Source: Thioalkalivibrio versutus (GTDB taxonomy: Bacteria > Pseudomonadota > Gammaproteobacteria > Ectothiorhodospirales > Ectothiorhodospiraceae). From it: a DNA stretch of 64,000 bases. The stretch covers positions 1-64,000 of the forward strand of contig NZ_MVAR01000018.1 in the NCBI RefSeq assembly GCF_001999325.1, given 5' to 3'. The notes under the pieces were generated by a model. The model did not search any database. It was not told where the DNA came from and saw nothing but the letters and a program-made list of their open reading frames with translations. Numbering within the stretch: the stretch's first letter is position 1; every line of letters starts with the position of its first letter. Shown piece by piece: positions 1 to 9,565 of this stretch. A program made the position numbers and the translations under genes.

Positions 1-41
1 CGGAGCGAGGTTCCCGGGCGGAATCCGGGTGCCCTTCTTTG

Positions 42-71
42 GGTCCTTTCTTGGGCAAGCAAGAAAGGACC
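42..71. repeat. Perfect 12-bp inverted repeat (hairpin)
   Basis: Arms GGTCCTTTCTTG (42-53) and CAAGAAAGGACC (60-71) are perfectly complementary around a 6-nt loop. There is no U-tract. It resembles a family of dispersed palindromes common in gammaproteobacterial intergenic DNA (from memory). I see no gene in 1-274. Confidence 0.6.
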
Positions 72-220
72 TCGGGGCGCGCTGGCGAGTCAGCGCTCGG
101 CAGGCGGCGGACCGGAGCCACCGTAAACACCGGTTGCCGAACCAGGCCTAGCCTCGACGTAAAAGGCTATCTTCGTACGGATACGATTCGGGACCCTGTG
201 GCCTGTCTATTAGGGCTTGG

Positions 221-252
221 TGGGGGCGTTCGCGGGCAAGCCCGCTCCCACA
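221..252. repeat. REP-like extragenic palindrome
   Basis: The core TTCGCGGGCAAGCCCGCTCC holds the complementary arms GCGGGC/GCCCGC. It looks like the GC-rich REP elements known from pseudomonads and relatives. It sits just downstream of the lpxH stop codon on the minus strand, a typical REP position, and could protect the 3' end of the mRNA. Confidence 0.55.
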
Positions 253-274
253 ACACTCGCTGTGGCGGATTCGA

Positions 275-1030
275 TCAGGTGCAGAGGAGGTGTTCGGGGT
301 AGGGCGAGCCGTCGAGCTGGCGCAGGACGGGGCCGGTCGCGCTGATTTCCAGGTAGCCGGGGTGTTCGTCCCAGGCGGGCAGGACGCAGCGTTGGCGTGG
401 CTGGCCGTCGACGGTCAGCTCATGGATCGCTGGGCGGTGGGTGTGGCCGTGGATCATCAGCGGGACGTCGGCGTCACGGAAGGTGTTGGCGACTGCCTCG
501 GCATTGACGTCCATGATCGCGGCGGCTTTCATCTGACCCTTGTCGCGGCTGGCGGCGCGCATGGCTTCGGCCTGGCGGATGCGTTCTTCCAGCGGATGGG
601 CGAGAAACGCCCGTTGCCATTCCCCACTGCGTACTTGCTGACGAAACGCCATGTGCTCGGTGTCGTCGGTGCACAGGGAGTCACCGTGCAGGAGTACGGC
701 AGGGCCGCAGGGCAGTGCCGCATGCAGGGGGTCGGGAGCCAGCTGCATCCCCGCGCGCGCGGCGTAGGCCTCGCCCACGAGAAAATCCCGATTGCCATGG
801 ATAAAGGCCACCGGGATGTCCAGGGTCTTCAGGCCTGCGGCGAGCCGTTCGGCAGCGGGAAAGCCGGCGTCGTCGCCGACCCAGTACTCGAACAGGTCGC
901 CGAGGATGTACAGGGAGGAGGCCGCGCGCGCCGGCCCTTCGAGGAAGGCGAGCGTGGCCTCGAGCAGGGGGCCGGGTTCGCGATCCAGATGCAGGTCGGA
1001 GATGACCAGGGCCGGCGCGCGGGCACTCAC
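275..1030 (-). CDS. lpxH: UDP-2,3-diacylglucosamine diphosphatase
   Basis: This calcineurin-like phosphoesterase hydrolyses UDP-2,3-diacylglucosamine to lipid X and UMP, the fourth step of lipid A synthesis, at the inner face of the inner membrane. The 251-residue protein shows the family metal-binding blocks in order: ISDLHLD near residue 10, GDLFEYWVGDD near 45, GNRDF near 80, LLHGDSLCTDD near 113 and HGHTHRP near 195. Length fits LpxH. The start is GTG at 1030, 7 nt after the stop of the cyclophilin gene, with no clear Shine-Dalgarno of its own, so translational coupling is likely. The cyclophilin-lpxH order is common in gammaproteobacteria. Function confidence is high. Confidence 0.95.
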   Translation of the reverse strand: MSARAPALVISDLHLDREPGPLLEATLAFLEGPARAASSLYILGDLFEYWVGDDAGFPAAERLAAGLKTLDIPVAFIHGNRDFLVGEAYAARAGMQLAPDPLHAALPCGPAVLLHGDSLCTDDTEHMAFRQQVRSGEWQRAFLAHPLEERIRQAEAMRAASRDKGQMKAAAIMDVNAEAVANTFRDADVPLMIHGHTHRPAIHELTVDGQPRQRCVLPAWDEHPGYLEISATGPVLRQLDGSPYPEHLLCT

Positions 1031-1037
1031 GAAGAGG

Positions 1038-1628
1038 TTAGTCCTCGACGCGCTTGACGCTTTCCATCACGACCGGCTCCTGCGGTACGTCCTGGTGCAT
1101 GCCGGCGCGGCCGGTGGGAAGGGCCTCGATCTTGCGCACCACGTCCATGCCCTCGGAGACCTTGCCGAATACGGCATAGCCCCAGCCCTGCGCGTTCGGG
1201 GCCGTGTGGTTCAGGAAGTCGTTGTCGTTCACGTTGATGAAGAACTGGGCGGTGGCGGAATGCGGGTCCTGGGTGCGCGCCATGGAGATCGCACCGACCT
1301 CGTTCTGCAGGCCGTTGTCCGCTTCGTTGCGGATCGGCTCGCCCGCGGACTTCTGGTTCATATCCTTGTCGAAGCCGCCGCCCTGGACCATGAAGCCCGG
1401 GATCACGCGGTGAAAGATCGTGCCGTCGAAGAAGCCATCATCCACGTAGGAGAGGAAGTTGGCGACCGTCTCCGGGGCGGCTTCGGCGTTGAGTTCCAGC
1501 ACGATGCGGCCGTGGTTGGTTTCGATTGCGACCTGCGGATGGGTGTCGGCCATGAGGGCTCCTGATGTAAAGAGGGTGATCAGCAGGGTGGCCAGCACGA
1601 CGCCGAGCCGGGTGCGGATGCGTTGCAT
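1038..1628 (-). CDS. Periplasmic cyclophilin-type peptidyl-prolyl isomerase
   Basis: This is a cyclophilin that catalyses proline cis-trans isomerisation. The 196-residue product begins with a hydrophobic signal sequence ending near ALMA (residues 1-26), so export to the periplasm (PpiA-like) is expected. The cyclophilin core follows: FHRVIPGFMVQGG with the catalytic Arg, then FFINV and the GYAVFGKV block. I chose the ATG at 1628 because GGAGG lies 9 nt upstream. Starting at the internal MADTHPQ would give a cytoplasmic PpiB-like form, which is the alternative reading. It is the first gene of a two-gene unit with lpxH. Confidence 0.92.
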   Translation of the reverse strand: MQRIRTRLGVVLATLLITLFTSGALMADTHPQVAIETNHGRIVLELNAEAAPETVANFLSYVDDGFFDGTIFHRVIPGFMVQGGGFDKDMNQKSAGEPIRNEADNGLQNEVGAISMARTQDPHSATAQFFINVNDNDFLNHTAPNAQGWGYAVFGKVSEGMDVVRKIEALPTGRAGMHQDVPQEPVVMESVKRVED

Positions 1629-1752
1629 TGGACTGACCTCCGGAAGATAAGACCGGCAATGGTACCCGCCACTGGCAAGGCCTGCCAGCATGCCGGAAGT
1701 GTGTGTGGGCGTGAGGGCGAGGCGCTGGTGAGCCGGTGGACGCTCCGCTACC

Positions 1753-3183
<1,431 letters not shown>

Positions 3184-3197
3184 ACCCGCGAGAAGCA

Positions 3198-3221
3198 AGC
3201 GCCCGCCCGCAGGCGGGCGCT
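3198..3221. terminator. Hairpin between convergent gltX and folD
   Basis: Perfect 10-bp arms AGCGCCCGCC (3198-3207) and GGCGGGCGCT (3212-3221) with a 4-nt loop, 14 nt after the gltX stop and 13 nt from the folD stop. There is no U-tract on either strand, so termination is inferred from position. Confidence 0.5.
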
Positions 3222-3233
3222 GGACGCCATCGT

Positions 3234-4097
3234 TCAGGCCGCTTCGTGGGTCCCGAAGGCGCGGGCGCGCAGGGTGTTGTCCAGCAGCATCGCCACGGTC
3301 ATCGGGCCGACCCCGCCCGGCACGGGCGTGATCCAGGCGGCCTTCTCGGCGGCGGCGTCGAACTCCACGTCGCCGGTCAGGGTACCGTCGTCGCGGCGGT
3401 TGATGCCGATGTCGATCACCGTGGCGCCGGGCTTGATCCAGTCACCCTTGACCAGGCCGGGCTTGCCGACCGCTGCGACCACGATGTCGGAGTGCCGTGC
3501 AATGGCGGCGGTATCCGGGGTGAAGCGATGGCAGATGGTCGGGGTCGCACCGGCCAGCAGCAGTTCCAGGGCCATGGGTCGGCCGACGATATTGGAGGCG
3601 CCGATCACGCAGGCCGTGCGGCCCTTGAACGGTTCCTCGATATGCCGCAGCAGCTGGATGACACCCCAGGGGGTGCAGGGGCGCAGGCGCGGCACGCGCG
3701 CCACCAGGCGGCCGACGTTGTACGGGTGGAAGCCGTCCACGTCCTTGGCCGGGGAGATGCGCTCGATCACCGTCTCGGGGTCGATGTGATCCGGCAGCGG
3801 CAGCTGGACCAGGATGCCGTCGATGGTGCGGTCGGCATTGAGCTGGTCGATCAGCGCTAGCAGATCGGTCTGCGGCGTGCCCGCGGGCAGGTCATAGGAG
3901 TGGGAGACCACGCCCACCTGTTCGCAGGCCTTGCGCTTGTTGCGCACATAGACCTCGGAGGCCGGGTTGGTCCCGACCAGCACCACGGCGAGGCCCGGCG
4001 GACGCAGGTCGCGGGCGGTCATGGATTCGATCTCGGTCGCGATTCTTGCGCGGTGGGTCTGGCCAATCGCGCGTCCGTCGATGATCTGGGCCGTCAT
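3234..4097 (-). CDS. folD: Bifunctional methylenetetrahydrofolate dehydrogenase / cyclohydrolase
   Basis: Interconverts 5,10-methylene- and 10-formyl-tetrahydrofolate in one-carbon metabolism, in the cytoplasm. The 287-residue protein carries the catalytic segment [13 protein letters not shown] near residue 50, [10 protein letters not shown] near 95, the CTPWG block near 140, the Rossmann-type motif [10 protein letters not shown] near 160 and the C-terminal [11 protein letters not shown]. Length matches FolD. The ATG at 4097 has GGAGG about 9 nt upstream. It is convergent with gltX and stands alone. Confidence 0.97.
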   Translation of the reverse strand: MTAQIIDGRAIGQTHRARIATEIESMTARDLRPPGLAVVLVGTNPASEVYVRNKRKACEQVGVVSHSYDLPAGTPQTDLLALIDQLNADRTIDGILVQLPLPDHIDPETVIERISPAKDVDGFHPYNVGRLVARVPRLRPCTPWGVIQLLRHIEEPFKGRTACVIGASNIVGRPMALELLLAGATPTICHRFTPDTAAIARHSDIVVAAVGKPGLVKGDWIKPGATVIDIGINRRDDGTLTGDVEFDAAAEKAAWITPVPGGVGPMTVAMLLDNTLRARAFGTHEAA

Positions 4098-4231
4098 GGG
4101 GTCTCGCCTCCGGGGGAACGCCCGCGATCTTCCCATGGCGGGCGCGGGGGCTCAAGCGATTTGCCGGGCGGATGCGGCATGCGGCGTGGAGCACCGCTGG
4201 ATCCGCGCAGCCATCGCGCGCGGCGTGTTTT

Positions 4232-5107
4232 CTAAAGGGCCACCGAGAGCCCGCTGGTGGGCGCGCTGGCCTCGCAGCGGTTGCGCCCGTCCTGTTTGGC
4301 GCGATAGAGCGCGTCGTCGGCGCGGGCAATCAGGGTCTCGGCGGTGTCCCTGGATCTCGGGTTCGCGTCGCGGCTGGCGATGCCGACGCTGACCGTGACC
4401 GTCAGGGTATCCGGTGCGCAGGGCGGGGCGGCCTGGTGCCCGGTCAGGGTGATCGGGTGGCCGGATATGGCTTCGCGCAGCTTCTCGCCCAGCGCCATGG
4501 CTGCCTCGAGGTCGGTATGCGGGGCGACGACGACGAACTCCTCCCCGCCGAAGCGCGCGGCAAGGTCGGAGCGCCGCAGGACCTGCTGCATGCGTTCGGC
4601 CAGGGTCGTCAGGATGTAGTCCCCGATCAGGTGGCCCAGGCGGTCATTGATCGGCTTGAACTGGTCGATATCCAGCATCACGACGGACAATGGCTGGCCG
4701 TAGCGCCGGGCGCGGGATACCTCCTCGTCCAGCCGGCGATCCATGTGCCGGCGGTTGAACAGGCCGGTCAGCGGGTCGGTGATGGATTCGTGTTCCAGCC
4801 GCGTAATGTGGCGGATCTTCTCCACCGAGCTATGGGTCAGACCGACCACGGTGCAGACGAAACAGCCCCCGAGGAGGAAGATGGCCGGCACCAGGAGGTC
4901 GGGCAGGCCCTCGTAGAGCCCCCAGTTCAGCGGGATGTAGCCGAAATAGCCGAGGATAAAGACCGGGACCAGAAAGAACATCATCTTCCAGCCGGTGCGG
5001 ACCCGGCTCTCGGGGAGTTCGCGCAGCAGCCGGGCGAGTGTCCATTGGGCATACAGGAGGCCGCTTGCCCCCAATACAATGGCTGTGTTGGCTACCCAGT
5101 CGAGCAT
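4232..5107 (-). CDS. Membrane-anchored diguanylate cyclase (GGDEF)
   Basis: Makes the second messenger cyclic di-GMP from two GTP. The 291-residue protein has three to four predicted membrane segments in the first ~95 residues and a short linker. A GGDEF domain follows, with DPLTGLFNRRH near residue 112, the active-site GGEEF near 168 (an intact A-site) and SVGIA near 235. No RxxD inhibitory-site motif is evident five residues before GGEEF. The ATG at 5107 follows GGAGGGG. No sensor domain is recognisable beyond the membrane part. A link to the polysaccharide region about 1 kb away is plausible, since c-di-GMP often controls exopolysaccharide, but this is inference. Confidence 0.93.
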   Translation of the reverse strand: MLDWVANTAIVLGASGLLYAQWTLARLLRELPESRVRTGWKMMFFLVPVFILGYFGYIPLNWGLYEGLPDLLVPAIFLLGGCFVCTVVGLTHSSVEKIRHITRLEHESITDPLTGLFNRRHMDRRLDEEVSRARRYGQPLSVVMLDIDQFKPINDRLGHLIGDYILTTLAERMQQVLRRSDLAARFGGEEFVVVAPHTDLEAAMALGEKLREAISGHPITLTGHQAAPPCAPDTLTVTVSVGIASRDANPRSRDTAETLIARADDALYRAKQDGRNRCEASAPTSGLSVAL

Positions 5108-5209
5108 CCGTCCCCTCCGCGCTCGCGACCCTGCGAACGTCCCAAGCCGACGTTAGCACGGGGCCGCGCCCGAGGGGAGGGCATTGCAGGCGGAATCTGT
5201 TGATGAATG

Positions 5210-5239
5210 TTGACCGCGAACCCCTCGCGGGGCTACCAT
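5210..5239 (+). promoter_or_regulatory. Probable sigma-70 promoter of the tRNA cluster
   Basis: TTGACC (5210-5215), an 18-bp spacer and TACCAT (5234-5239), followed by a GC-rich discriminator and then tRNA-Pro about 40 nt downstream. The GC-rich discriminator is typical of stringently controlled stable-RNA promoters. Confidence 0.6.
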
Positions 5240-5280
5240 CCTGCGCTCGCTGTGTAGGCCCTTTAGCGGGGACGGCTCGA

Positions 5281-5357
5281 CGGGGTATAGCGCAGTCTGG
5301 TAGCGCGCCTGCTTTGGGAGCAGGATGTCGGGGGTTCGAATCCCTCTACCCCGACCA
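5281..5357 (+). tRNA. tRNA-Pro (TGG)
   Basis: A 77-nt cloverleaf. The acceptor arms CGGGGTA/TACCCCG pair perfectly. The anticodon loop TTTGGGA carries TGG. The T-arm contains GGTTCGAATCC and the CCA end is encoded. It is first in a Pro-Arg-His-Lys cluster, probably one transcript. Confidence 0.97.
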
Positions 5358-5424
5358 TGGCTCCCGGCCACGGTTTTCCGGCAGGCTCGGATCAGGCGCC
5401 ATGGCCTCAATGCTCGGCGGTAAC

Positions 5425-5501
5425 GCGCTCGTAGCTCAACCGGATAGAGCATCGGCCTTCTAAGCCGACGGTTGCAGGTTCGAGTCCTGCCGGGCGCGCC
5501 A
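5425..5501 (+). tRNA. tRNA-Arg (TCT)
   Basis: A 77-nt cloverleaf with acceptor arms GCGCTCG/CGGGCGC (one G-U pair), anticodon loop CTTCTAA carrying TCT, T-arm with GGTTCGAGTCC and an encoded CCA. It lies 67 nt after tRNA-Pro. Confidence 0.97.
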
Positions 5502-5540
5502 GGGCCGCCCTTCGCGCAAGTAGCTGTACAGTGACACGGT

Positions 5541-5617
5541 GGTGACCGTAGCTCAGTTGGTAGAGTCCCGGATTGTGACTCCGGTTGTCGTGGGTTCGAG
5601 TCCCATCGGTCACCCCA
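5541..5617 (+). tRNA. tRNA-His (GTG)
   Basis: A 77-nt gene that includes the extra G at position -1, which pairs with C73, the identity feature of tRNA-His. The anticodon loop TTGTGAC carries GTG, and CCA is encoded. Confidence 0.97.
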
Positions 5618-5635
5618 CCCCCTTTTTTGTTCAGG

Positions 5636-5711
5636 GGGCCGTTAGCTCAATTGGTAGAGCAGTGGACTCTTAATCCATTGGTTGTAGGTTCGATTCCTAC
5701 ACGGCCCACCA
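5636..5711 (+). tRNA. tRNA-Lys (CTT)
   Basis: A 76-nt cloverleaf with acceptor arms GGGCCGT/ACGGCCC, anticodon loop CTCTTAA carrying CTT, T-arm GGTTCGATTCC and encoded CCA. It is last in the cluster, and a T-run (5623-5628) separates it from tRNA-His. Confidence 0.97.
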
Positions 5712-6078
5712 TTTCTTTCCAGACCCTTGCATACCTTGGTGACGCTCGATTGATCGGGCTCGAAGCCGTGTGGGTGCGCATGGGGCATGAGCCCGCGTTT
5801 CGTGGCTGCTCTCTCTTCTTCCGTCTGATCTGTGTCTCCTTGAGGTGCCCGTCGCGGCGATCCCCCTGTGACATACGGAAGGTATTCTCCGGCTCTTTCG
5901 GAGGGACGTCCGGATAGCGTGACGACGCCCTCAGTCGCGTCCCCTACAGCGTGATTCCCCCCCCAGATGTCCGGTGATTGCACTGGTAGCCTCCCTTCTC
6001 GCTTGCGGCGAACGGCGACATGAAAACGTCGTTGTTCTGCCTCGTGATCCGATCGATGACACGAAGGGAGGCCATACG
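5712..6078 (+). other. Gene-free leader before the polysaccharide region
   Basis: 367 nt with no convincing gene. It holds a small hairpin CTCCG-N7-CGGAG (about 5888-5904). The sequence is more AT-rich than its surroundings and probably carries the promoter of the downstream dehydratase gene, but no -35/-10 pair stands out. Confidence 0.4.
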
Positions 6079-8076
6079 ATGGCGTTACTGGATCGTAGTC
6101 TTGAAAACCTGCTGCAGCTGCCGCGTGGCGCGAAGCAGGGGTTGATGGTGCTGGCAGACAGCACGATGCTGCCCCTTGCCCTGTGGCTGGCGTTTGTAAT
6201 CCGCACCGGGCAGCCGCTTCCGGCCATGATGGTCGAGGCCTGGTGGCTTTTCCCGCTGGTTTCGGCGGTCGGTATTCTGGTGTTTGCCCGGCTGGGGCTC
6301 TACCGGACGGTAGTGCGCTTCATGGGGGCTCGGGCGTTCAAGGCCGTGATCGTCGGTGTGCTGGCGCTCGCGGTGATGATCTGGGCGTCCACCGAATTGA
6401 CGCAGACACCCGGCTTCTTCGGAGCGATTTCGGTGAACTTTGCCCTGTTGGCCTTTGCCCTGGTGGCGGCCGGGAGATCTCTGGTGCGTAGCTGGTATCA
6501 GGCGGTCTCCGATGCGCGATCGGGGAGTGAGCGCGTGGTGGTCTTCGGTGCTGGCGAGGCGGGTATTCAGCTGGCGTCCGGGTTGCAGTCCAGTGGACGC
6601 TTCCGCGTGATGGCGTTCATCGACGAGGATCCGGCGGTCCAGGGGCGTGCCATTGACGATATCCCGGTATGCGGGCCCGCGGCCCTGGAGACTCTTGTGG
6701 ACCAGTGCGGTGTCGCGCGCGTGTTGCTGGCCGTTCCATCGGCGAGTCGAGCCGATCGCCGGCGTATCCTCGAATGGCTGGAACCGTATCCGTTGCATGT
6801 GCAGTCGGTGCCATCGCTGGAGGCGGTGGTGTCGGGGCAGGCACCGCTGGATCAACTGGAGGATCTCGATATCGCGGATCTCCTTGGGCGCGATCCGGTG
6901 CCGCCCAACGAGGCCCTGCTGGCCCGAAGCATCCGGGGGCGTGTAGTGATGGTGACCGGTGCCGGTGGTTCGATCGGTTCGGAGTTGTGTCGGCGCATCC
7001 TCAGCCTTGAGCCGGCCGCGTTGGTGCTTTTTGAACGTAACGAGTTCGCGCTCTACCGGATCGAGCAGGAACTCGCGGAGCGTCGTTCCGGCATGCAGAC
7101 GGAGGTGGCGGTGCACGCCGTGCTCGGATCGGTCGCGAACCGCGCGCGGGTCGCCGAGGTCCTGCGCGAGCACGGTGTGCAGACGCTCTATCATGCCGCC
7201 GCCTACAAGCATGTGCCGCTGGTTGAAGGCAACCTGCTCGAGGGCCTGCGCAACAACACGCTGGGTACGGCTGTGGTAGCCGATGCAGCGATCAGCGCGG
7301 GAGTCGAGCGCTTTATCCTGATCAGCACCGACAAGGCCGTGCGTCCGACCAACATCATGGGTGCAAGCAAGCGCCTGGCCGAGATGGTCCTGCAGGATCG
7401 GGCGCGGCGCCAGAATGCGACGGTCTTCAGCATGGTGCGGTTTGGCAATGTGCTGGGTTCGTCCGGTTCCGTGGTCCCGCTATTCCACCGGCAGATACGC
7501 GAAGGGGGGCCGGTGACGGTCACCCACCCCGAGATTACCCGTTACTTCATGTCCATTCCGGAGGCGGCCGAGCTGGTGATTCAGGCCGGCGCGATGGCCG
7601 AGGGTGGCGAGGTCTATGTCCTCGACATGGGGGAACCGGTCCGGATCATCGACCTGGCCCGGCGCATGATTCGCCTGCATGGCCATCAGGTGCGCGAGGA
7701 CGAGGCCGCCGGGGGAGAAGGCATCGCCATTACCTGTACGGGCCTGCGTCCCGGCGAAAAGCTCTATGAGGAGCTGCTGATCGGAGATAACGTGGAGGCG
7801 ACGCCTCACGCCAAGATCATGCGCGCCCGCGAGACCTGTGTGGCGGCGGATGTACTCGCCCAGGCATTGCAAGCGTTGAAGCAGGCCGACCACGAGCGGG
7901 ATGCCCGGGTCGCGTTCGAGACACTGCGCCGGGTCGTGGATGGGTACAAGCCCGGGAGCGAGGAAGAGGCAACGCACAGTGCCCCGGCACCGTCCCGCCC
8001 GCCACGACCGGTTCCGGCTCCGGTGCGCCCTGCAGTGGTGACCTATGCGCGAACGGCCGCGCCCGCTTCGCGGTAG
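6079..8076 (+). CDS. PglF/WbpM/CapD-like nucleotide-sugar 4,6-dehydratase, membrane-anchored
   Basis: A large membrane-bound SDR enzyme, expected to convert UDP-GlcNAc to the 4-keto-6-deoxy sugar for surface-glycan synthesis. The 665-residue protein has about four N-terminal membrane segments, then a first Rossmann fold (VFGAGEAG near residue 155). The catalytic SDR domain begins at VTGAGGSIGSELCRR near residue 293. The motif STDKAVRPTNIMGASKR near residue 417 has the family's Met in place of the usual catalytic Tyr before xxxK. I chose the ATG at 6079 because AAGGGAGG lies just upstream; a longer GTG start at 5974 lacks this. It is convergent with the 12-gene polysaccharide operon. The Pro-rich C-terminus is probably disordered. 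Confidence 0.9.
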   Translation: MALLDRSLENLLQLPRGAKQGLMVLADSTMLPLALWLAFVIRTGQPLPAMMVEAWWLFPLVSAVGILVFARLGLYRTVVRFMGARAFKAVIVGVLALAVMIWASTELTQTPGFFGAISVNFALLAFALVAAGRSLVRSWYQAVSDARSGSERVVVFGAGEAGIQLASGLQSSGRFRVMAFIDEDPAVQGRAIDDIPVCGPAALETLVDQCGVARVLLAVPSASRADRRRILEWLEPYPLHVQSVPSLEAVVSGQAPLDQLEDLDIADLLGRDPVPPNEALLARSIRGRVVMVTGAGGSIGSELCRRILSLEPAALVLFERNEFALYRIEQELAERRSGMQTEVAVHAVLGSVANRARVAEVLREHGVQTLYHAAAYKHVPLVEGNLLEGLRNNTLGTAVVADAAISAGVERFILISTDKAVRPTNIMGASKRLAEMVLQDRARRQNATVFSMVRFGNVLGSSGSVVPLFHRQIREGGPVTVTHPEITRYFMSIPEAAELVIQAGAMAEGGEVYVLDMGEPVRIIDLARRMIRLHGHQVREDEAAGGEGIAITCTGLRPGEKLYEELLIGDNVEATPHAKIMRARETCVAADVLAQALQALKQADHERDARVAFETLRRVVDGYKPGSEEEATHSAPAPSRPPRPVPAPVRPAVVTYARTAAPASR

Positions 8077-8596
8077 GTGATGCGGTGGATCACGGTCCGG
8101 TGGTCGTGCACCTCGCATACCGTCGTGGATGACTCGCGGCCTTCGGTGCGGTCACGCGGGTTGCCAATGCACTGGCGTCGGCACCTCCGTACCTTTCCAG
8201 TGTCATGTCCGTACCGCTTGCCGGTCCGCGGATGTGGCTCGGGAAGTAACGCCCGGGTGGCTTCGCGGGCGGGCTGTCGCCAGTCACCTTTCCGCCCCAT
8301 TTTGGCCACGGTGCGCAAGGTAAGAGGCCCTGTGGTGGCGCGATATAGCGTGGTGGCAGGCCGAGCGGATCCATTCGGGGGGGCGCGTTGGCGCCCGATT
8401 CTTTCCAGGACCGGGTCTTTCCAGGACCAGGCGCGGCGTCCCGGCAAGTGGGGTCGACTCTTCCGCGGCCGTGCGGATGGATCCACGCCCCCCTGGGGGG
8501 GGCGAGTGATGTTCTCCGGGCCCGCATACTTGCAGGAAGGGAAGTGCGAGAGAAACGAGCAGGGCTCTTGCGGAGCCGCGTTTTGTCGGGCGGCAG
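8077..8596. other. Gene-free convergent gap with a short tandem repeat
   Basis: 520 nt between two converging genes. TCTTTCCAGGACC occurs twice (8400-8412 and 8416-8428). A hairpin GGCTC-N5-GAGCC lies at about 8563-8577, just beyond the stop of the minus-strand dehydrogenase, and may terminate the long operon. Open frames here lack family signatures and start signals, so I call no gene. Confidence 0.45.
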
Positions 8597-9565
8597 TCAG
8601 TAGCCGGCGGCGGGATCGACCGGCGTGATCGGGGCGTGGCCCTGTTCAAGCGCGCGGGCGTTGCGCACGAAGATCTCGAGGGCGCGCTCCATATAGTGCG
8701 GCGAGGTTCCCGAGACGTGTGGAGTGACGAGGACATTCTCCCGGTTCCACAGGGACGAGCCCGCGGGCAGGGGCTGCTCCTCGAAGACATCCAGTGCGGC
8801 GCCGCGCAAGTGGCCCGTGTCCAGGGCCTGGGTCAGGGCCCGCTGATCCACCACGCCGCCACGCGATATGTCCACCAGAACCGCGCCGGGCTTCAGGTGC
8901 TGCAACTGGGGCTCGGCGACCAGGTGGTGAGTGCCCGGCGTGAGGGGCAGGCAGACGACCAGGTAGTCCACTTCGGATAGACGTTTTTCCACAGCGTCCA
9001 GCGGGATGACCTCGCTGGCATGGTCATGGGCCCGCGGGTTGCGCTGGACGCCGATCACACGCATGTCGAACGCCTGGGCGCGGCGGGCTACCAGCGCGCC
9101 GATGTGCCCCATGCCGAGCACCATGACGGTGCGTCCGGTCAGTTCCCCAAGCCAGCTGCGCTCCCAGCGTTTCTGGCGGCTTTGCTCGTTGAAACGATCG
9201 AAGTGCTTGGCGAAGTAGAGCATGGCGCCGATCGCATACTCGCTCATCGGGGCACCATGGACGCCGCTGCTCTTGGTCATCATCAGGCCATCCTTGGGGA
9301 AGGGCATGTCCCAGATTCGCTCCACCCCGGCGGACAGGAAATGGATCCACTGATAGCGCGACAGGCGGTTCAGGGCCTCGGGCAGCCAGGGCAGCGTGGG
9401 GGCGATGACCGCGTCGACCTCAAGCCCCTCGGGAACGGCGTCGGGCCCCCCGGCGAAGGTCAGCGCGGTGTTGGGAAATGCCTCGCACAGGCGGCTTTCG
9501 ATGAGGCCCTGTTGTTGCCGCAGGACGTCAGGCTTCTGCAGGAACAGCGTCCGGCTCAGGCGCAT
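8597..9565 (-). CDS. D-2-hydroxyacid dehydrogenase family protein
   Basis: An NAD(P)-dependent oxidoreductase of the D-isomer 2-hydroxyacid dehydrogenase family, which reduces 2-keto acids or oxidises D-2-hydroxy acids. The 322-residue protein has the nucleotide-binding GMGHIG near residue 142. The catalytic triad residues lie in order: Arg in DISRGGVVD, Glu in DVFEEQP and His in VTPHVSG. I chose the ATG at 9565; it overlaps the end of the upstream aldolase gene by 10 nt, a sign of coupled translation. It is the last gene of the 12-gene polysaccharide operon. The substrate is unknown. Its pairing with the aldolase suggests it handles a keto or hydroxy acid used as a glycan substituent (inference). 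Confidence 0.85.
   Translation of the reverse strand: MRLSRTLFLQKPDVLRQQQGLIESRLCEAFPNTALTFAGGPDAVPEGLEVDAVIAPTLPWLPEALNRLSRYQWIHFLSAGVERIWDMPFPKDGLMMTKSSGVHGAPMSEYAIGAMLYFAKHFDRFNEQSRQKRWERSWLGELTGRTVMVLGMGHIGALVARRAQAFDMRVIGVQRNPRAHDHASEVIPLDAVEKRLSEVDYLVVCLPLTPGTHHLVAEPQLQHLKPGAVLVDISRGGVVDQRALTQALDTGHLRGAALDVFEEQPLPAGSSLWNRENVLVTPHVSGTSPHYMERALEIFVRNARALEQGHAPITPVDPAAGY

Noticed and set aside
5621-5630. Terminator between tRNA-His and tRNA-Lys (T-run)
   Set aside because: There is a T-run but no stem before it other than the tRNA itself; more likely a spacer within one tRNA transcript.
8077-8596. Small genes in the convergent gap
   Set aside because: Open frames on both strands lack ribosome-binding sites, conserved motifs and sensible codon use.
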